Part shown: one piece after another, positions 19,501 to 28,990 of the stretch | Position numbering within the stretch: the stretch's first letter is position 1 | Layout: every line of letters starts with the position of its first letter | DNA from: UBA6107 sp034430175 | GTDB lineage: Bacteria; Chloroflexota; Anaerolineae; Anaerolineales; Anaerolineaceae | NCBI GenBank assembly: GCA_034430175.1 | Contig: DAOUFI010000025.1 | Coordinates: forward strand, 1 to 64,000 | DNA: 64,000 nt | Reading direction: 5' to 3' | Notes under the pieces: generated by a model | The model's input: the letters and a program-made list of their open reading frames with translations, nothing else | The model's database searches: none | What the model was told of the DNA's origin: nothing | Program-made: the position numbers and the translations under genes

Positions 19501-21907
19501 TGCTTTGTGAATGGATACCTACAATCACAGAACTTAACATTTCCTGCAATGAGTTAGAAAGTGCTAGTTGGTGAGATGCTGTATAAAGACTTTCAGTCTC
19601 TTCCAGGGAGGATTGAAGTTGTTTTAACAGTTCTTCACGAATGATCGTGTTCGTAAAGGCTTCTGATGCGATTCGAAGAATATCAATTTCTTCTGGCTTC
19701 CATACATGAGTCGAAGAAAAATCTTCAAACGCAATGAATCCATTACGAGTTTCGTCTCGAGGAATTGAGAGAAGCAACAATGAATTGATTTTCTGACCAA
19801 TTAGGTATTCTTTTTCTTTGCCTTCAGCTTGATCAACGGTTACCGCATGCCACCCTTTACTACTTAAGTCATTGATCCAATCTGGATAATCCGTGGCAAC
19901 AAGCCTGGTGATCAAGATATTATTGAATTGCAAATTGACTTGAGGTTTTGTATAAATCGCCGAGGCCGACCAGATCAGTCCCTCCTCCTTCTCTAGGAAG
20001 GGTTCTGCATAATATGTTCGACCACATTGGGTGGCATCTGCCAGATATTCAAGGACCTGGTTGACCGCATCCATGCCATGTTCACTCAATGCCGCTACAG
20101 CTTTGGTGACATTCGCCTGGTAACGCTCTCTTGCTTCGATTGTGGCGTAGGCGGAGTTAATGCTTTCGAACAGATCTGTATTTTCAAGCGAAGTGGCGAC
20201 CTGGGTGGCAATGGTCGAGAGTAGTTCCACCTGAACCTGGTCAAAAGCCTTGTCGTTCATAAAATCAAAAACGCTTATTACACCAATACCGCGGTCACCC
20301 ACCATTAAAGGAACTGCCAGCATCGACCTGGGAGTCCTGAGTGGAAAATCGAGAACTTCGTCTCCGAGAATTTCGAATGGATTGGTGTTAAGTACCAATG
20401 GCGCTTGTGATTTGAGCAACGACTCCTGGTAGCCATTATGAGCTTTTCTGGGAGAGATTGTTTCTTTTTCTCCATTCACTAGGCAGAATGGAAAATCCCA
20501 AGTTTCTGTCTCTGGATTATATATACTAATCAACAGGTTGGAAGTATTCAGAGTTTTTTGGATCATTGACGAGGTAATGGTAAAGATTTCATCGCGGCTG
20601 ACAAGGTGGCTAAGTTTTTGACCGACCTGATTCAATGTGGCAAGATCGCGATTACGCCTTTCTGTCAACTCTTCCGCTTTAATCCTTTCCTGAAGTTCTT
20701 TTTCAACTGTTGAATAAAGCATGGCATTTTCCAATGCCAGACCCAATTGTGTCGAGATTTCTTGGGTTAATAAGCGATCCTCCTCTGTCCACTTTCTGGT
20801 GGGATTAGAATCAACGATTTCAATAACACCAGTTTTTTGATTGCGTAATCTTAATGGGCTGGCTAAAATCGCCGGGTTCTCTTCTGATGCAGGAGAGGAA
20901 ACGACCACATTTTCAGCAAAACTGACTAATGCCTGCTGTGTCCAGACATTTTCTGAAGGCTTAAAATCAGTTCCTTCAAGGGCGACCCCTGATAAGTCTT
21001 TTATTTTGATTGTTTTATTCAGATCCGACGAATCTTGTTGGGTAATCGGAAGTGGACCCAGGGGTGCTGTCTTGGATAGTTTCGGAAATTCTGGAGTAGA
21101 GCTGGCGCGTCGACTTCTAACTGCTGGTTCGATCACTCTAACCGGTCTAGATATCTTTTTTAATTCCATTTCAAGTTCGTTGAGATCGGTATCCTGAGAT
21201 TCTGTCGATTCAGGCAAGGGGCTTGTATCAATCGCTATTGGTGGTTTCATCGAGCCGGTATGTTTCTTGGGTTCTTTTTTATTTTTATCGGTTATTATTG
21301 CTTCTTCTGTCGCAGATTCGATGACCGACTCAGATTGTTGTTCTGTTTTTTTGGTTTCAGAAACAGAGGATATATTTTTTTCGATTTCTTTGGTAACTAA
21401 TTTTTCTTCAGGAGAAACCACAGATTCAGGATTATTATCCAAAATGGGGATTTCTGATTCATTTATGTTAACTGAAGGTACTTCACCATATATTTCTTCT
21501 GTCTTTTCGAGTAGCTGGGTGAAACCATGAAACAGACTGCCTTTACCACTTTCATCAGCAGTCTTAAACACATGAAAACGGGTGTTTATTCTTTTCCCTT
21601 TTGGACCTTCCATTTGGAGATCGACTTCAAACGGAAATTCATCCTTCTGGATGAAATCAAGGAGCATAATACGATCTGATTTTGCTATATGGCAACTAAG
21701 TAGGGGAGATCCGATAAAATCACTAGGGAATAATCCAATCGCATCGGTTACTTCCTTACCACAGGAAGTATAAATTCCATTGGAATCTGTTTCCCATGAC
21801 CAACTCGGAAGGGCTGATGAGACGCGAAGAAGGTCTTCCTCTCCATTCTGTTTGGACAAATCCGAAAAGAAATTATCAAGCCGGTTATTGAGATTTATTT
21901 TCGACAT
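16544..21907 (-). CDS. giant multi-GAF hybrid histidine kinase with two receivers
   Basis: A 1787-residue soluble hybrid kinase with no TM helix seen. Order: PAS-like domain (about 28-125), a low-complexity acidic/Ser linker (130-280), a first partial GAF (300-400), then five further GAF-type domains between about 410 and 1272. The last GAF has the motif FYHTAVYLLDD and PLLPETKSEMGLPLKI, which recurs in the neighbouring receptors. HisKA carries H1300 in ANMSHELRTPLNS; HATPase has DTGIGIAPED and GTGLGLSICRSL; receiver 1 has D1586 (ITLDIMMPG) and KPF; receiver 2 has D1707 (IILDLFMPG). It is the only kinase of the 12.9-34.2 kb cluster, so the kinase-less receptors probably act through it. Its start overlaps the ParA gene by 23 bp. 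Confidence 0.93.
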   Translation of the reverse strand: MSKINLNNRLDNFFSDLSKQNGEEDLLRVSSALPSWSWETDSNGIYTSCGKEVTDAIGLFPSDFIGSPLLSCHIAKSDRIMLLDFIQKDEFPFEVDLQMEGPKGKRINTRFHVFKTADESGKGSLFHGFTQLLEKTEEIYGEVPSVNINESEIPILDNNPESVVSPEEKLVTKEIEKNISSVSETKKTEQQSESVIESATEEAIITDKNKKEPKKHTGSMKPPIAIDTSPLPESTESQDTDLNELEMELKKISRPVRVIEPAVRSRRASSTPEFPKLSKTAPLGPLPITQQDSSDLNKTIKIKDLSGVALEGTDFKPSENVWTQQALVSFAENVVVSSPASEENPAILASPLRLRNQKTGVIEIVDSNPTRKWTEEDRLLTQEISTQLGLALENAMLYSTVEKELQERIKAEELTERRNRDLATLNQVGQKLSHLVSRDEIFTITSSMIQKTLNTSNLLISIYNPETETWDFPFCLVNGEKETISPRKAHNGYQESLLKSQAPLVLNTNPFEILGDEVLDFPLRTPRSMLAVPLMVGDRGIGVISVFDFMNDKAFDQVQVELLSTIATQVATSLENTDLFESINSAYATIEARERYQANVTKAVAALSEHGMDAVNQVLEYLADATQCGRTYYAEPFLEKEEGLIWSASAIYTKPQVNLQFNNILITRLVATDYPDWINDLSSKGWHAVTVDQAEGKEKEYLIGQKINSLLLLSIPRDETRNGFIAFEDFSSTHVWKPEEIDILRIASEAFTNTIIREELLKQLQSSLEETESLYTASHQLALSNSLQEMLSSVIVGIHSQSINRGVLILFDYNEKDQIDRMVVEANYYSGAGTPPPPIGTEYLQSLYKSIFLAQNPVFYDDVTDSQIEKNLQDILIRQNIHSMAVLPLWSANRQGGVLLLITIVKHRFAEQEIRSLAPLVDQMATTIENLRLFERTEKALSETELLYRISNGVAKAVNFDELVQLVGENALPSDMTDLHLFIATSGSEKTDSLEMVGTYNSEKGYTPVGQNIPLNRFIFIDLNNPEPVSFSNIPKSRLGTGSLNYFSSMGWNSASFFPMLSGSTLIGLLAVSSTKPTELNKDQLHTLQIVASSISVAIERQRLLTQTQQRALELQAASEIARDTTSTLAREELLNRIVNLIKTRFNFYHTAVYLLDDTNTFAVIAEATGRAGLELKQRQHRVAVGSKSVIGACSATGKPEIVNDSTQSPIFFPNPLLPETKSEMGLPLKISDRVIGVLDIHSDKPGAFTQSELTVFQILSDQISIAIENAQAYEVAQKAYDEMRELDRVKNQFLANMSHELRTPLNSVIGFSRVILKGIDGPINDVQRQDISSIYSSGMHLLNLINEILDMSKIEAGKMELQLESINIGDVINSSITNAAGLVKDKPIKIVQSIEPNLPPVKMDEIRISQVITNLISNAVKFTESGTITISAKRAQSPEMKPEVMVTVADTGIGIAPEDQAKLFQRFSQVDDSPTRKTGGTGLGLSICRSLIEMHGGRIDLLSSEVGKGSVFFFTLPLEEPKPEISIDQLAHENNVILSIDDDAQVIELYERYLQPGGYQVIAEINPDNAVARARELKPLAITLDIMMPGKDGWQIMRALKQDPETKDIPILICSILEEEEKGISMGAADYLVKPFVQDDLLKAIKRMNSDGQLHEILLVDDDIDDLRLTQKMIENGGNFVVSTAENGKEALEVLTNSVPDMIILDLFMPGLNGFDLLEILRADPRLNHIPILILTGADLTAEQQTQLSEFGQHLFTKGIVKEKELLEYIKDSLEKIKSQANGTKK

Positions 21908-22658
21908 AATGAATAATCTCCTGAGCTAAAAAGCGGTATTGCAATGAAGATCGGCTCTTGGGTGAATGGAAAATGATTGGTTGACCAATGATCGGGCTTT
22001 CACGAAGCTTTGTGTCAACTTCAATGACAGCTTCAAACACACCATTCGAGAATGTTTTTCGCAAATGTTCTGCAAGAGAACAATGAATCCGGTTGCGTTT
22101 ATCGAACATAGTTAAGAGGAGACGATACCTCAGTTTTGGATTCCCATTTTCACGAACCTGACGGATGAGGGTCATCATGTTGCGTAACGCAAAGACTGAA
22201 TAATACTCTGCCTGGGTAGGCAAGATAAGAAGATCAGATGCGATGAGGGCATTGGCAGTGATTGCTCCCAAGAACGGTGGACAATCAATAAAGACATAAT
22301 CATATGGTAGTGATCCATATTTAAGCATCTGTCTAAGCAGTAATATATAATCTTTTTTAGAAGGGAGCATGCGCTCTGCCAGGCCAAGTTGGGAATTCGA
22401 TGGTAAAAGATCAAGATTCTCAATTGATGTTTTTTTGATCAACTCTGAAATTGGCATATTATTGATCAACCCATCAATCACCGTATGAGTGGCTTTTGCT
22501 GATTCTTGTCCAAGAGATAAAGATAAATTAGCTTGTGGGTCCAGGTCAATTGCAAGAACGCGATACCCCATCTCGGCGAAAGCACCGCTTAAGGAAAGCG
22601 ATGTTGTCGTTTTAGCTACTCCGCCTTTCTCGTTTGCGATCGAAATCACCCAAGTCAT
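21885..22658 (-). CDS. ParA/Soj-family ATPase inside a signalling operon
   Basis: A 257-residue deviant-Walker-A ATPase. Motif A' is KGGVAKTTTSLSL (residues about 11-23), followed by the A motif DLDPQANLS and the B motif VFIDCPPFLG. Such proteins dimerise on ATP and position plasmids, chromosomes or protein arrays. No parB gene and no parS-like site is nearby, and minD is encoded separately at 39.8 kb, so a chromosomal partition role is unlikely. The gene overlaps the 979-residue receptor gene by 4 bp and the hybrid kinase gene by 23 bp, which points to translational coupling. Placement of the receptor-kinase assembly in the cell, as ParC-type proteins do for chemotaxis arrays, is my inference. 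Confidence 0.9.
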   Translation of the reverse strand: MTWVISIANEKGGVAKTTTSLSLSGAFAEMGYRVLAIDLDPQANLSLSLGQESAKATHTVIDGLINNMPISELIKKTSIENLDLLPSNSQLGLAERMLPSKKDYILLLRQMLKYGSLPYDYVFIDCPPFLGAITANALIASDLLILPTQAEYYSVFALRNMMTLIRQVRENGNPKLRYRLLLTMFDKRNRIHCSLAEHLRKTFSNGVFEAVIEVDTKLRESPIIGQPIIFHSPKSRSSLQYRFLAQEIIHYVENKSQ

Positions 22659-25594
22659 TGATTCTGCCTTTCATCCTCTGCTGAAGGATGTGAGGGATTT
22701 ACCGGAGGATTTGAATTTGACAAACTGGAGGTGATGCCTGGAACATTAATAACGATTTGCGTTTGTGAAGCGCCAAGATGTTTCTTGAGTTCTTCAAGAG
22801 TAACTTCAAGCATTTTTTGAGGTTCATTTGTGGAACGAATTTTATTTGTAATCTCAAGAACCCGTCTTTCGCGATCTGCGCGACGAATCGTCTGCTCAAA
22901 GAGGCGTGCACTTTCAAGAGTCTGGGCGACCTGGTCTGCTACATTCTGAACAATAACTAACTCATTTTCACTCCAGGCGAAATCTTGATCACCGGTCTGT
23001 CGGAGATGGATCGCGCCGATTGCCTGCCCACGTAACAAAATTGGAATGGCGAGCACAGAATAAGGTTGAGCATCTTGTTCATCGGGGACATAAGAACGAG
23101 TTACTGGACGATTGGAATCAAACACCATTCTTATTTCTGGTAGGTTTTCATCTGTCTTGACCAAACCTTGTGATGTAAATTTGTAGTTTGTTGTTTCTGT
23201 TTCGTAGCTTCGTTTTGTCCATTCCTGATCTAGGTACTGGCGATGAAGGTTCTGAGCTTCAGCCAAAGCCATCTCTGTGTTTGCCAACAATTGATTGGTA
23301 TTGATGGCTGCAGAAACCTGGTCTGCCAAAGTTGTGAATAGACTGATGTCATCCTCAGTAAAGGCGTTGGACTCGGTAGACTGAATGTCAAGCGCACCGA
23401 TAATACGGTTTTCAATTTTCAAAGGAAGAGCCATTTCTGATTTGGTATCCGGCAAATCAGGGTTATTGAAGAAGACAGCATCTTTACCCACATCGGTTGC
23501 TATACGGGGTTGCCCAGAGCCAGTGACATAACCAACGATACCCACCTGACCGACTTTAAGTTTGTGCTGTCTCGCGAGCATAGCCTGGCCGCCTACTGAA
23601 TTAGAAGCACGAAGAATTGCGTATTCACCCTTTTCATCAATCAAGAAAATTCCGACATGATAGTAATTAAAACGGTCACTGATTAATGTTGTGATCGAAT
23701 TCAAGAGGGATTCAAAATCAGTTGTGGTCACAATTCCACGAGCAACATCAGCGACTGTTTGCAATTGCCTGGAGCGATAAAGCAAAGTCTCGTTCTGCAT
23801 GGCTAGCTGTTCAGTACGATCACGCACACGACTTTCAAGGGTTTGAATGGATTCACGCAATTGTTCAGTCATTGAATTGAACGCGTTACCCAAAATACCA
23901 ATTTCATCTCTGGAGGTAATTCGTGTAGGTGTACTTAAGTCACCAGCAGCGATTTTCACGGCTGAATCGGTCAGGTTCAATATTGGCCGTGTGAAAATGT
24001 TGGATACGATAGTGGCGAAAATGCTAACCAGAGCAGAGATCAGGATGGCCAATAGTGTAGTGGTTCGTGCAAGAGATTTTTGAGCATTAATAACAGCAGT
24101 TTGCTCCTGAAGATAAACAACTGTCCATTTTTGTTTGGTCATGGGAGCATAAGTCGCTGTGTCAAGAATTCCTGTCAATGACTTTTGCATGTCAACTGAG
24201 AAAAAGGTTAACGGCGCCGATTCATTATTCAAAACGTTCCTATTGATCTCGGGAATTTCAGATGTAATCGATGCTTCGTCAATATATGTGGGCAGCCTTC
24301 CAGCATCATAAAGTTGTTTGTACGTTGATGAATCGATAGGACGGATCATATGATATAGGAGATTTGGATTAGATGCATCTCCTAAACGTAAACCATTTTC
24401 ATCAAGGAGAATTGGATAAGTATGTGTACCTATAACACCAATTTTTTCCAGAAGCATGGTTTGTAGAACACGAGCGTCAACTGTCATGCGTAAGAAACCA
24501 AGCAGGATCTGGTTGGAGTCATAGACTGGAGAAATGAAATATATATAAGCTTGTCTCGAGTTTGACTCGAATTCTACCGACGATATGTAAGAACTTCCAG
24601 TTGCAGATGCTTGTTTGAAATAATCAGTGTTGATTACAGATTTACCCATCTTACTGGAGTTTGTATCGTAAACATTAACACCATATGTATTGATTAAGCC
24701 ATATCCCAAAGCGTAGGTTGATTCTTGAGTTTGAAGTGAGTTCAAGGTCGAAATGAGGTTCGCTTCTTCTATAGATCCCGCTCGGGCATTTGATGGCAAT
24801 GCCATGTATGAAATAATTGCAGGAAGAGATGCTTCAGAGTTCAGTGAATTGATTGTATTTGCAAAATAGGAGTCTAGATCATTTATCACCAATTGTGTAG
24901 CATATTTCAAAGTTTCATTTGACTGTGTTTGAATCGAGTTTTGGATTGTTCTGGAGTTGATAGTTGCCAAGGTAAGTAATGGGACCAGTGATATCGTAAG
25001 AGCTGCCATCGTCAATTTGATTCTAATGTTGAAATTGATCATTCCGATGATTAGTAATCTGATGAAAATGACGATTACTAGCGCCGTTGCGATTCCAATC
25101 AGGTAGTCATAAATGGTTCCATTGATCTGAGGGAAGGGAGCCAGAGTTTGCAAGGTCAACCCGGCGAGAGCACCTATCATACCGATCCCAATGAAAATAT
25201 CATTCAACCAGCCAGACCGGTTGTACGATGTGAAAAGAAAAGCCAACAAGATTGCGATAATGGCGATAGGGATACCAGAAGCGAAGGATGAATATATCGC
25301 TGAAACAAGAACCAACGCAACTTCAGTAGTGAATTCGATTGATAATAACTTGATTGTCTCAGAGGTATTCCAAACAGATGAAAGTGATAAAACACAAGTT
25401 ATGGTAGTAATTGCAAAAAGACCAGAAATTACAAATAGAGTCCATTGATTTTGAATAATTGCAAGTATTAGCGAGGAAAGAAAAGCAGTCGCAAAAACTA
25501 CTCCTACAATGGAAATGAAACTTTTTAAACGCTTCTCTTGCGAAACTTCAATTTCATCGGTATTTTGTGATGCTGTTGGTTGTGATCCAAACAT
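22655..25594 (-). CDS. membrane receptor: TM cluster, Cache-like sensor, HAMP, two GAF, no kinase
   Basis: A 979-residue receptor. Order: a hydrophobic N-terminal region with about six TM helices (28-210), an extracellular Cache-like sensor (about 215-500), a TM helix (about 508-530), HAMP (531-585, PILNLTDSAVKIAAGDLS), a coiled coil, GAF1 (about 600-770, with NPDLPDTKSEMALPLKI) and GAF2 (about 800-920). The C-terminal 50 residues repeat the beginning of a GAF (RRVLEITNKIRSTNEPQKML) and then stop. No HisKA, HATPase, GGDEF, EAL or MCP signalling domain is present, so output must come from a partner. It overlaps the ParA gene by 4 bp. The ligand is unknown. Confidence 0.9.
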   Translation of the reverse strand: MFGSQPTASQNTDEIEVSQEKRLKSFISIVGVVFATAFLSSLILAIIQNQWTLFVISGLFAITTITCVLSLSSVWNTSETIKLLSIEFTTEVALVLVSAIYSSFASGIPIAIIAILLAFLFTSYNRSGWLNDIFIGIGMIGALAGLTLQTLAPFPQINGTIYDYLIGIATALVIVIFIRLLIIGMINFNIRIKLTMAALTISLVPLLTLATINSRTIQNSIQTQSNETLKYATQLVINDLDSYFANTINSLNSEASLPAIISYMALPSNARAGSIEEANLISTLNSLQTQESTYALGYGLINTYGVNVYDTNSSKMGKSVINTDYFKQASATGSSYISSVEFESNSRQAYIYFISPVYDSNQILLGFLRMTVDARVLQTMLLEKIGVIGTHTYPILLDENGLRLGDASNPNLLYHMIRPIDSSTYKQLYDAGRLPTYIDEASITSEIPEINRNVLNNESAPLTFFSVDMQKSLTGILDTATYAPMTKQKWTVVYLQEQTAVINAQKSLARTTTLLAILISALVSIFATIVSNIFTRPILNLTDSAVKIAAGDLSTPTRITSRDEIGILGNAFNSMTEQLRESIQTLESRVRDRTEQLAMQNETLLYRSRQLQTVADVARGIVTTTDFESLLNSITTLISDRFNYYHVGIFLIDEKGEYAILRASNSVGGQAMLARQHKLKVGQVGIVGYVTGSGQPRIATDVGKDAVFFNNPDLPDTKSEMALPLKIENRIIGALDIQSTESNAFTEDDISLFTTLADQVSAAINTNQLLANTEMALAEAQNLHRQYLDQEWTKRSYETETTNYKFTSQGLVKTDENLPEIRMVFDSNRPVTRSYVPDEQDAQPYSVLAIPILLRGQAIGAIHLRQTGDQDFAWSENELVIVQNVADQVAQTLESARLFEQTIRRADRERRVLEITNKIRSTNEPQKMLEVTLEELKKHLGASQTQIVINVPGITSSLSNSNPPVNPSHPSAEDERQNQ

Positions 25595-25610
25595 AATTCC
25601 TCCGAAATTG

Positions 25611-27332
25611 CTATTCTCCAGATTTCAACTGGATTCGAACTTCATCGATTGCAAGAGTCTTGCCCAACTCTGATACCGCAGTTCGCAGGATAGTATCGAT
25701 ATCTGTTGAGGCACGAACCTTTGCTGAAATTTCGCTGACCAAATGCTCGCGTTCAGCTCGTTCCTGAATTTGTTCGAGCAGACGAGCATTTTCAAGCGCC
25801 AACGCCAACCGGTTTGATGCATTATTTAAAAGATCGACCATGTCAGCTGGAACTGTTTTTCCCCTGGTTTTTATGTTCATTACACCCAATGTTTGATTTC
25901 TTAATGTAATGGGGATGGCAACTTCAGATTCAACATCCTCGGTATTCTCAGATGATTCTGGAGTCGTGATGATTGGTTCACCCCGCAATAACGCATCTTC
26001 AGCGGTCTCAGACTTTTGGAAATCTGTACCCAAGGTATCTTGTTTGTAGACATAACTCAGTTGCTTTTTTGAACCTTTGAGATGAGCTTGCCATAACCCT
26101 CGGGTGTAAGAACGATAACCTTCTTCGAGATCAGAGACCTTTTGCTTGAGTAGTTGAATTTGCATGATTTTGTCGATTGCGGTAGCCAGTTGATCGGATA
26201 TCGATTGGATAACGTCAACATCCTCTTCAGAAAATGCATTAATCTGATCAGACTGGATATCTAATGCTCCCAAAATCCGATCTCCAACTCGCAACGGAAC
26301 GGCCATTTCAGAACGTGTGTTGGGTAAAGCTGGATTTAATAGATGAACCGAATCTTCCGCAACGTCAAATGCGATACGAGGTTCTCCACGGGAAATTACA
26401 AATCCAACTATCCCTTCTTCGCGAATACGAATTCGGTGTTTCCTTTCCAACATCAATCTTCCTGCTTCACCTGTGGCAGCACGGAGGATGGCATTCTCAT
26501 TTCGATCATCGGAAAGGAATATTCCAGCATGGTAGTATCCCAATTGCGATCGTATAAGTTCAACAGAATCGTGCAATAATTTGTCGAGGTCCGATTCCGT
26601 TGAAAGCTCACGAGAGATCTGCCTGGTGGTGACCAGTCTGGATTTTCTTCGATCGGACATTTTTTCAAAATCGTTTAGACGCTCAGAGAGGTTCTGATTC
26701 ACTATGCTTAATTCTTCATTTTCTTTTCCAGTCACAGAGATCAAATTTTGTAAAGATTGGAAAAATTTTGAAAATGTAATTGAAAGCAAGAACACAATAT
26801 AAAGAAAATTGACACAAACCGAAATCCAAAAGATTAAGGAATTACTTTCAATAATAAAATCACCCGTGTTGATCACTCCGCGGTTGATTAAATATCCAAT
26901 TATTGAAATAACAACCGCAATGGTAGAAAGGGGAAATATCCAGAAATATCCCGATTCCAGAATGGCGATAATAAGCACACTAATTAAAAAGTATAAAAGG
27001 CTATTTGCATTCAATCCCGATTGGATCATACTAACGAGGCCAACGGTCAAATAACCGACACTGATCATTGAGACACGTACGTGATAAGGTATATTTCTTA
27101 CAAGAGTGATAAGAAACATCAGTGAGTATGCAATTACGATTACGACAACTCTGAAATAATTGAGTGATTGAATCGCACCATAAAGATTAATGAAGAATAA
27201 AATCGTTGCCAGAATCAAACTGCCATTCAAGATATTTTGAAGAAGCAAGTTTTTCTCAGCAATTAATTCTTTGGATTCGGGTTGCTCGATTGTCTGGTCA
27301 AAGGACAAATCTGAGGGTTCTTTTAAATTCAT
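25611..27332 (-). CDS. membrane receptor: multi-TM plus two GAF, no kinase
   Basis: A 573-residue protein. Residues about 28-210 form about six TM helices without a large extracellular loop; a coiled coil (about 190-235) leads to GAF1 (about 240-395, YYHAGIFLSDDR and NPALPNTRSEMAVPLRV) and GAF2 (about 400-520). The protein ends in the same truncated GAF start seen in its neighbours (LVSEISAKVRASTDIDTILR), after which translation stops. It has no catalytic output domain. It probably relays to the hybrid kinase at 16.5-21.9 kb through GAF or coiled-coil contacts, which is inference. It overlaps the upstream receptor gene by 4 bp and lies 16 bases before the next. Confidence 0.88.
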   Translation of the reverse strand: MNLKEPSDLSFDQTIEQPESKELIAEKNLLLQNILNGSLILATILFFINLYGAIQSLNYFRVVVIVIAYSLMFLITLVRNIPYHVRVSMISVGYLTVGLVSMIQSGLNANSLLYFLISVLIIAILESGYFWIFPLSTIAVVISIIGYLINRGVINTGDFIIESNSLIFWISVCVNFLYIVFLLSITFSKFFQSLQNLISVTGKENEELSIVNQNLSERLNDFEKMSDRRKSRLVTTRQISRELSTESDLDKLLHDSVELIRSQLGYYHAGIFLSDDRNENAILRAATGEAGRLMLERKHRIRIREEGIVGFVISRGEPRIAFDVAEDSVHLLNPALPNTRSEMAVPLRVGDRILGALDIQSDQINAFSEEDVDVIQSISDQLATAIDKIMQIQLLKQKVSDLEEGYRSYTRGLWQAHLKGSKKQLSYVYKQDTLGTDFQKSETAEDALLRGEPIITTPESSENTEDVESEVAIPITLRNQTLGVMNIKTRGKTVPADMVDLLNNASNRLALALENARLLEQIQERAEREHLVSEISAKVRASTDIDTILRTAVSELGKTLAIDEVRIQLKSGE

Positions 27333-28990
27333 TTTTGCCTCACCGATTTATCTAGAGTTGGCTTTATATTCATTTCTTCAGGTGGAATCAGCGATATTGA
27401 TGCTTCAGATACTAAAGGAAGCTTACCAAACTCGATAACAGCCGACTTTAAAATTTCTTCAATGGTTAAGGCACGCGAGAATTGACTGGACAAGTCATTC
27501 AATTTCTGCTCCTTGGCAGCAGCTCTTTGGGTCTCTTCCAACAAACGAGCATTCTCCAGAGCGGATGAAGTCTGATCAGAAACTGCTTTTAAGAATTCAA
27601 GCTGCGATTGTGACAACTCGTCGCTGGTAACTTCAAGATTGATCTCACCGATTACCTCATCACGAAGTAATAGCGGAACATTTATTGTTTTGATTTCACT
27701 TTGAGATGCAGGTACTTCAGGATTCTCAAACGAGTATTTCAGATCGCCATAATTGGCAATTGTTTCACCCCATGCTTGTTGAACATAAGCCTTGTTTAGC
27801 ACCCGGATATCCTCAAGAGCTTTTTGAGTCACCTGGAATGAGTTATCGTTTTCTAGCGCGATTGCCAGACTATCTGCAATGGTCTGAAGCACAAGGATGT
27901 CGTTTTCATCAAACGCGTTTGGTTTATCAGACTGAATGGTCATGGCTCCGTAAAGGTTCTTCTGAGAAGCGAGCGGAAGCGCCAGTTCCGATTTTGTATC
28001 AGGTAGAAGGGGATTATCGAACCGGACAGCTTCTGCGCCGGTATCCAAAGCGATCCTGGGTTTTCTGGTTTGTGTGGTCCAACCAATCATTGAATATCCA
28101 CCAACAGCCAGGCGGTGCCGGTTCGCAACCATTTTTCGACCTGCTTCGCCTGTACCATACTGGAGGACTGCGAACTCTTTTTGCTCATCGACCAGAAACA
28201 CACCAACGTAATAAAGATCAAATCGTTCCTTAACTGAATCTGCAACTTGCCGGATCAATGATGCTGGATCGAGAATCGCAGAGATCGTTCGGTTAATCTC
28301 GGCAGCCGTTCGAAGTTGATTAACGCGTCGTTCGAGGATTTGATTTTGGTTTCTGAATTCAAGCTCGAGATTGTCTTTTTCCGATTGGATTGCAAGGTTT
28401 TGCCTGTAAATTGATAGGTATTTGTTTTTCAACGAGCTGATAACAAAATTAACAGTAAATCCAGCTAGAAGCAAAATTAAGAGATCGATAGCTAGAGAGT
28501 TAAGTGAAGACGAAAGCCCCGTACCTTTAATAATATTTGTCAGACGTAGAGTAGCCCAAAACAGTAATGTTGTTATGCTAATAAAGAATCCGATACGAGT
28601 TGGCCTTTGGTAAAGCAATGTTGTGCAAAGGAAAGAGAATACAAGAAGTAGGATCAGCGAAATTCCCGTCCAACCGTTTTGAAAGTAAATAAAATTAGAA
28701 AAGATAAAAACGATAATCAGTGCAATGATTGAGCGTACCCAATAACCAATTCTTCTTAGCAAAAAGAAGGTGGCGCAAATAATAAACAGCCCAAGAAAAC
28801 CGGAAACATTCGACCAATTTCCCGTATTTATTGCTGTAGATAAAAATAACAAAACGAATACTAATCCAAACCCTGCCGCAGCCAGAAACAAGGATTGAAG
28901 AATTCTCTCCTGCCAAACTTTCAGTTGATCATTCTTGTCCAGTTGGTCTGGAATCGTCAGCGGAAATAATGACCGAAGGTAATGCATCAT
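27329..28990 (-). CDS. membrane receptor: multi-TM plus two GAF, no kinase
   Basis: A 553-residue paralogue of the previous protein with the same plan: about six TM helices (35-200), a coiled coil (200-235), GAF1 (about 240-400, LYYVGVFLVDEQ and NPLLPDTKSELALPL), GAF2 (about 400-510), and the shared C-terminal half-GAF (LNDLSSQFSRALTIEEILKS). The TM regions of the two paralogues have diverged far more than the first GAF domain, suggesting that different membrane inputs feed a conserved cytoplasmic reader. It overlaps both neighbours by 4 bp, so the genes are very probably cotranslated. The function is inferred from domains only. Confidence 0.88.
   Translation of the reverse strand: MMHYLRSLFPLTIPDQLDKNDQLKVWQERILQSLFLAAAGFGLVFVLLFLSTAINTGNWSNVSGFLGLFIICATFFLLRRIGYWVRSIIALIIVFIFSNFIYFQNGWTGISLILLLVFSFLCTTLLYQRPTRIGFFISITTLLFWATLRLTNIIKGTGLSSSLNSLAIDLLILLLAGFTVNFVISSLKNKYLSIYRQNLAIQSEKDNLELEFRNQNQILERRVNQLRTAAEINRTISAILDPASLIRQVADSVKERFDLYYVGVFLVDEQKEFAVLQYGTGEAGRKMVANRHRLAVGGYSMIGWTTQTRKPRIALDTGAEAVRFDNPLLPDTKSELALPLASQKNLYGAMTIQSDKPNAFDENDILVLQTIADSLAIALENDNSFQVTQKALEDIRVLNKAYVQQAWGETIANYGDLKYSFENPEVPASQSEIKTINVPLLLRDEVIGEINLEVTSDELSQSQLEFLKAVSDQTSSALENARLLEETQRAAAKEQKLNDLSSQFSRALTIEEILKSAVIEFGKLPLVSEASISLIPPEEMNIKPTLDKSVRQK

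Noticed and set aside
27706..28233. A 175-codon plus-strand frame inside a receptor gene
   Set aside because: It is antisense to conserved GAF codons on the minus strand and has no family features or ribosome binding site.
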